A model generated the notes under the pieces. It had not been told where the DNA came from, did not search any database, and saw only the letters and a program-made list of their open reading frames with translations. From Saccopteryx bilineata (Eukaryota > Chordata > Mammalia > Chiroptera > Emballonuridae): DNA of 64,000 nucleotides. Made by a program: the position numbers and the translations under genes. The DNA lies in assembly GCF_036850765.1 (NCBI RefSeq), contig NC_089493.1, positions 168,628,140 through 168,692,139 on the forward strand. The letters are read 5' to 3'. Of the stretch, positions 61,495 through 64,000 are shown piece by piece (positions within the stretch are counted from its first letter, which is position 1; each line of letters starts with the position of its first letter).

Positions 61495-61583
61495 TTCACC
61501 CGTCTCAGGAGCCTGGCTGGTTGGAGGGGACTCTGAACGGAAAGACTGGCCTCATCCCTGAGAACTACGTGGAGTTCCTCTAA
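61495..61583 (+). CDS. ARHGAP26: ARHGAP26 last coding exon, C-terminal half of the SH3 domain and stop
   Basis: A long pyrimidine tract (CTCTCTCCCCCCTTCCTGTTGCAG) precedes the exon. Two bases complete the Val codon begun in the previous exon, then 28 codons and TAA follow (stop 61581-61583). The peptide begins [11 protein letters not shown] and ends [11 protein letters not shown]. It carries the SH3 signatures: the conserved Trp of the ligand groove (GWLEG), the G-L-I-P strand and the terminal P-x-N-Y-V. In GRAF proteins this SH3 binds proline-rich partners such as focal adhesion kinase and dynamin (family knowledge). The protein ends right after the SH3 fold, as expected for this family. Confidence 0.96.
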
Positions 61584-64000
61584 CCGTGGGCCCCAGCAGA
61601 ACTGCTGAGCTTTCCATGGTATCCACGACAACTGCTGAGTCCAGTGTCATTTCTCTTTGCCGCTGAGAAATGCAGGGTGACCAACTCTGCTGCTACCTGC
61701 CAACACGAGTGTTTCTGTGAACTTTGGTGTCACCCATCTGCATGATCATCTCAGCTGACATGTAGTGACATTGCAACAAACAGAAGTAAATCAGCAGGGG
61801 AGGCCATTTGATTTTGATAACTGAGAGAAAGGCTTGCAAAGCCATTTCTCTCACTCAGCACCCTGCATGGGGAGCACTCATTTTGTTTCAACAGTCACCC
61901 AAACGCCCAGCCTTCTAATAACGGAAGTAAGACCTAAGTAGTCCTCCAGAGCAGCAAGGCTGGAAAATGGCTCTGAGATCCAGGCTGGGCCCATTGCTTT
62001 TGTTTACAGTAGGCACCCTACCCACCTCTACATACTTGAGACCCACACTGCTACAGGCAGCTGGGCCTGTTGGTTTGCATGCAGGATGGACGGGCTTACA
62101 GCACTGTTTACATAAGATCCAGTCTCTCACCATCTCTAAAACAGCTGTTGGCCCAGCATCAGCAGAATTCAGTCCAGTCTTCTCATGCGAGGGAACACAC
62201 ACACCCCATGTTCTTTTCCCCCCAAGCTGGGAACTTCTCTGCCACCCAGGGCTGCCATCACCTCGTAGCTCCGGCAACCCAACCTAGTCTAAAACCAAAC
62301 CAAAACAATAATGCACACTCTTTGCATATTTTTTCTCCCCCGTTTTGGGCAGTCTTTTGAATGGTTTTTGATAACTTGAAACAGAAGATCTAGAAATTAG
62401 AGTGGTCTGCTTAGAGCAGACAGAATAGCAGCTGGGAACTGTTTCCTTTTGATTTATTTCAGCAGCATCAGGATATATTTGGAGCAAACTCGAGTAACCT
62501 CTTGAGATTAAGTTACATACAGGCTTAATATTTCTGTTCTTCCATGCAACTGCTGTTTGCTTTCTAGAGGGCGATGTGCTGCCTCTCGCTGGGTGACACC
62601 CTCCCTCTCCTGACTCATTCATCCCTCAATGGCCTCCGGTTGACCTGTCTTCTCCCCTGCCCTTGCCGGCCCTAGCCCACCACTGGCCACCCCTGGCAGT
62701 GCCCTGGGCTGCTGAGCACTGGTGTCCCGGTGGTTTTCCAGGCTGATTCCTAGGCTAGTCCTGTGGCCTACAGTTTAAAAGGACATGTATGTTCACTGCC
62801 ACTCAGAAAAAAAGGGAATTGTTTCTCAGGCTTTTGAGACATGAGATGAATATCATAAGCCATTGTGATTTAGGAGGACACCACCAGCTTGAGGCGTGGA
62901 AGGTGTGATGGGCTCTCTGAAAAAGACAGCTTCCTGGTCCACAAGGGGCTGGGTCCTCTGGAAGTCTGCCCTCGGTGGGGCTCTTCAGCCTGTACATTGC
63001 AGACTCACCTGGCCTCCACAGGACAGAGTCCCCAGAATCTTCCACGTTTGAATGTCCTTGCAAGAGTGACTCTGGGCAGACAAACTCCGAATGGATGGAC
63101 TGTCAGGCTCCGGGCTTGCCACGCTCCAGGGTTCTTCCTGCGTCTGGAATTCCTCCTTAGGGAAGTTTAAAGAAGAAAAGAAAAAACTTGAATTGTGTTG
63201 AATTACTGTATCTTTTACTTTTTTTTTTAAGATAAACTTGTAAATAGAGTGATTTGAAATACTATATGGCAAAGTTTTATATTTTATATTTTTGAAGCTA
63301 GTTGCTCCACACATTTAAGCTTTGATTGCTGAACAAGTGTGTGCAAGAGGGAGAGACAGAAAGTGAGGTTGAAGAGAGGCAAAGTCATCCCTCTCTGGCC
63401 TTGAAGAAGGAGAAGATATTTCTGCATGCACTCTGCTGGCTCTTGTTGGGGGGCATACCACACTGATGGTGTTCAGTCTTGTTTATCCAGATGTGGGTTT
63501 GAGCATTCCTTGGGCTTTGGATTTGGAGATGGGAAGGGCATTTTCAGACAAAGAATCCAAGAACTCCTACTCAGTAGTGAGATGGAGCTCAGGATATAAA
63601 TAGGTGGGGCCAGGGCTTAGGGTTTTTTTTTTGTAGGTTTGTTGTTGGTTTTTTTTTTTTTCATTTTTCTTCTCAGGTGTATTTCTTGGTACCCCAAGAT
63701 ATCAGGACAGATAGAAATAAGATAATTGCTGACTCCTTATATATAACTCTTCTGCACATCTTCTTGGACCTTTTGAATGAGGCCACGCCAGTTTGCAAAT
63801 GTTGTGTGTGTCCGAGCTCTAAGAAAATCTCACTTCTTAGGATCGTCCGTTCTCAGTGGGCTACAGTGTCTTCTCCTGACCATGCGCGTGGCCTCCCTAC
63901 GCATCTCAGAGTTCCTGGAGCCCCAAACGAGGGGAAAACTCCAAGAAGGAATGGGGATGGTGCGGTTAGAGCTTTCGAGGTGGTTTTCATGGTAATAGGA
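61584..64000 (+). other. ARHGAP26: ARHGAP26 3' untranslated region, continuing beyond the window
   Basis: The sequence after the stop codon is free of recognisable young repeats, consistent with a transcribed 3' UTR. I found no AATAAA or ATTAAA from the stop to the window end. An AT-rich stretch at 63190-63300 and T-runs at 63627-63661 are the most UTR-end-like parts. Variant hexamers occur (for example GATAAA near 63231 and TATAAA near 63596), but none has a clear downstream GU-rich element. The true end is unresolved. The short open frames here are not conserved-looking and are treated as chance. Confidence 0.7.

Noticed and set aside
1..64000. CRISPR array, operon or prokaryotic system
   Set aside because: There are no regularly spaced short direct repeats and no clustered intact genes. 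The sequence is a mammalian intron-rich locus.

Overview
The window is vertebrate, specifically mammalian, nuclear DNA. It is dominated by interspersed repeats and carries the 3' end of one spliced protein-coding gene on the + strand. Three exons at 47003-47113, 53171-53262 and 61495-61583 have matching phases and GT-AG borders. Joined, they encode the Ser/Pro-rich tail and C-terminal SH3 domain of ARHGAP26 (GRAF1), a Rho GTPase-activating protein. Everything left of 47003 looks like the preceding intron, since no further exon could be recognised there. The 3' UTR starts at 61584 and has no canonical poly(A) signal before the window ends.

The tRNA-type SINEs point to a bat. They open with GCCCTGGCC or GCCTGACC boxes, and one class has a long G+C-rich body ending in a TTTCC-AACTTCAGAAAAATAC tail. 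The combination of SINE types resembles horseshoe-bat-like (Rhinolophoidea) genomes, but that finer placement comes from memory and is only moderately secure.

Layout: 1-5.3 kb is an old antisense L1 riddled with SINEs and hAT transposons. From 5.3 to 22 kb there is unique intron with SINEs, MIRs, a palindromic mariner-like MITE, two solo LTRs of one ERV family (11227-11916 and 12117-12821), a CR1/L2 tract and an hAT. From 22 to 36 kb there are old L1 fragments, three hAT copies and a third, inverted LTR. A young 5'-truncated antisense L1 with a 12-bp target duplication occupies 36414-40066. The 40-47 kb segment holds more L1, SINE and MITE sequence. From 47 to 64 kb are the ARHGAP26 exons, their introns and the 3' UTR.

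I found no new multi-gene system. The best leads are three. First, the conserved alternative extension of the ARHGAP26 exon carries an apparent 1-base frameshift, so use of the distal splice donor would give a premature stop. Second, seven hAT insertions of two families all have 8-bp duplications with a central TA, the Buster-type signature. Third, several insertions are nested or clustered with readable target duplications, which gives a relative chronology.
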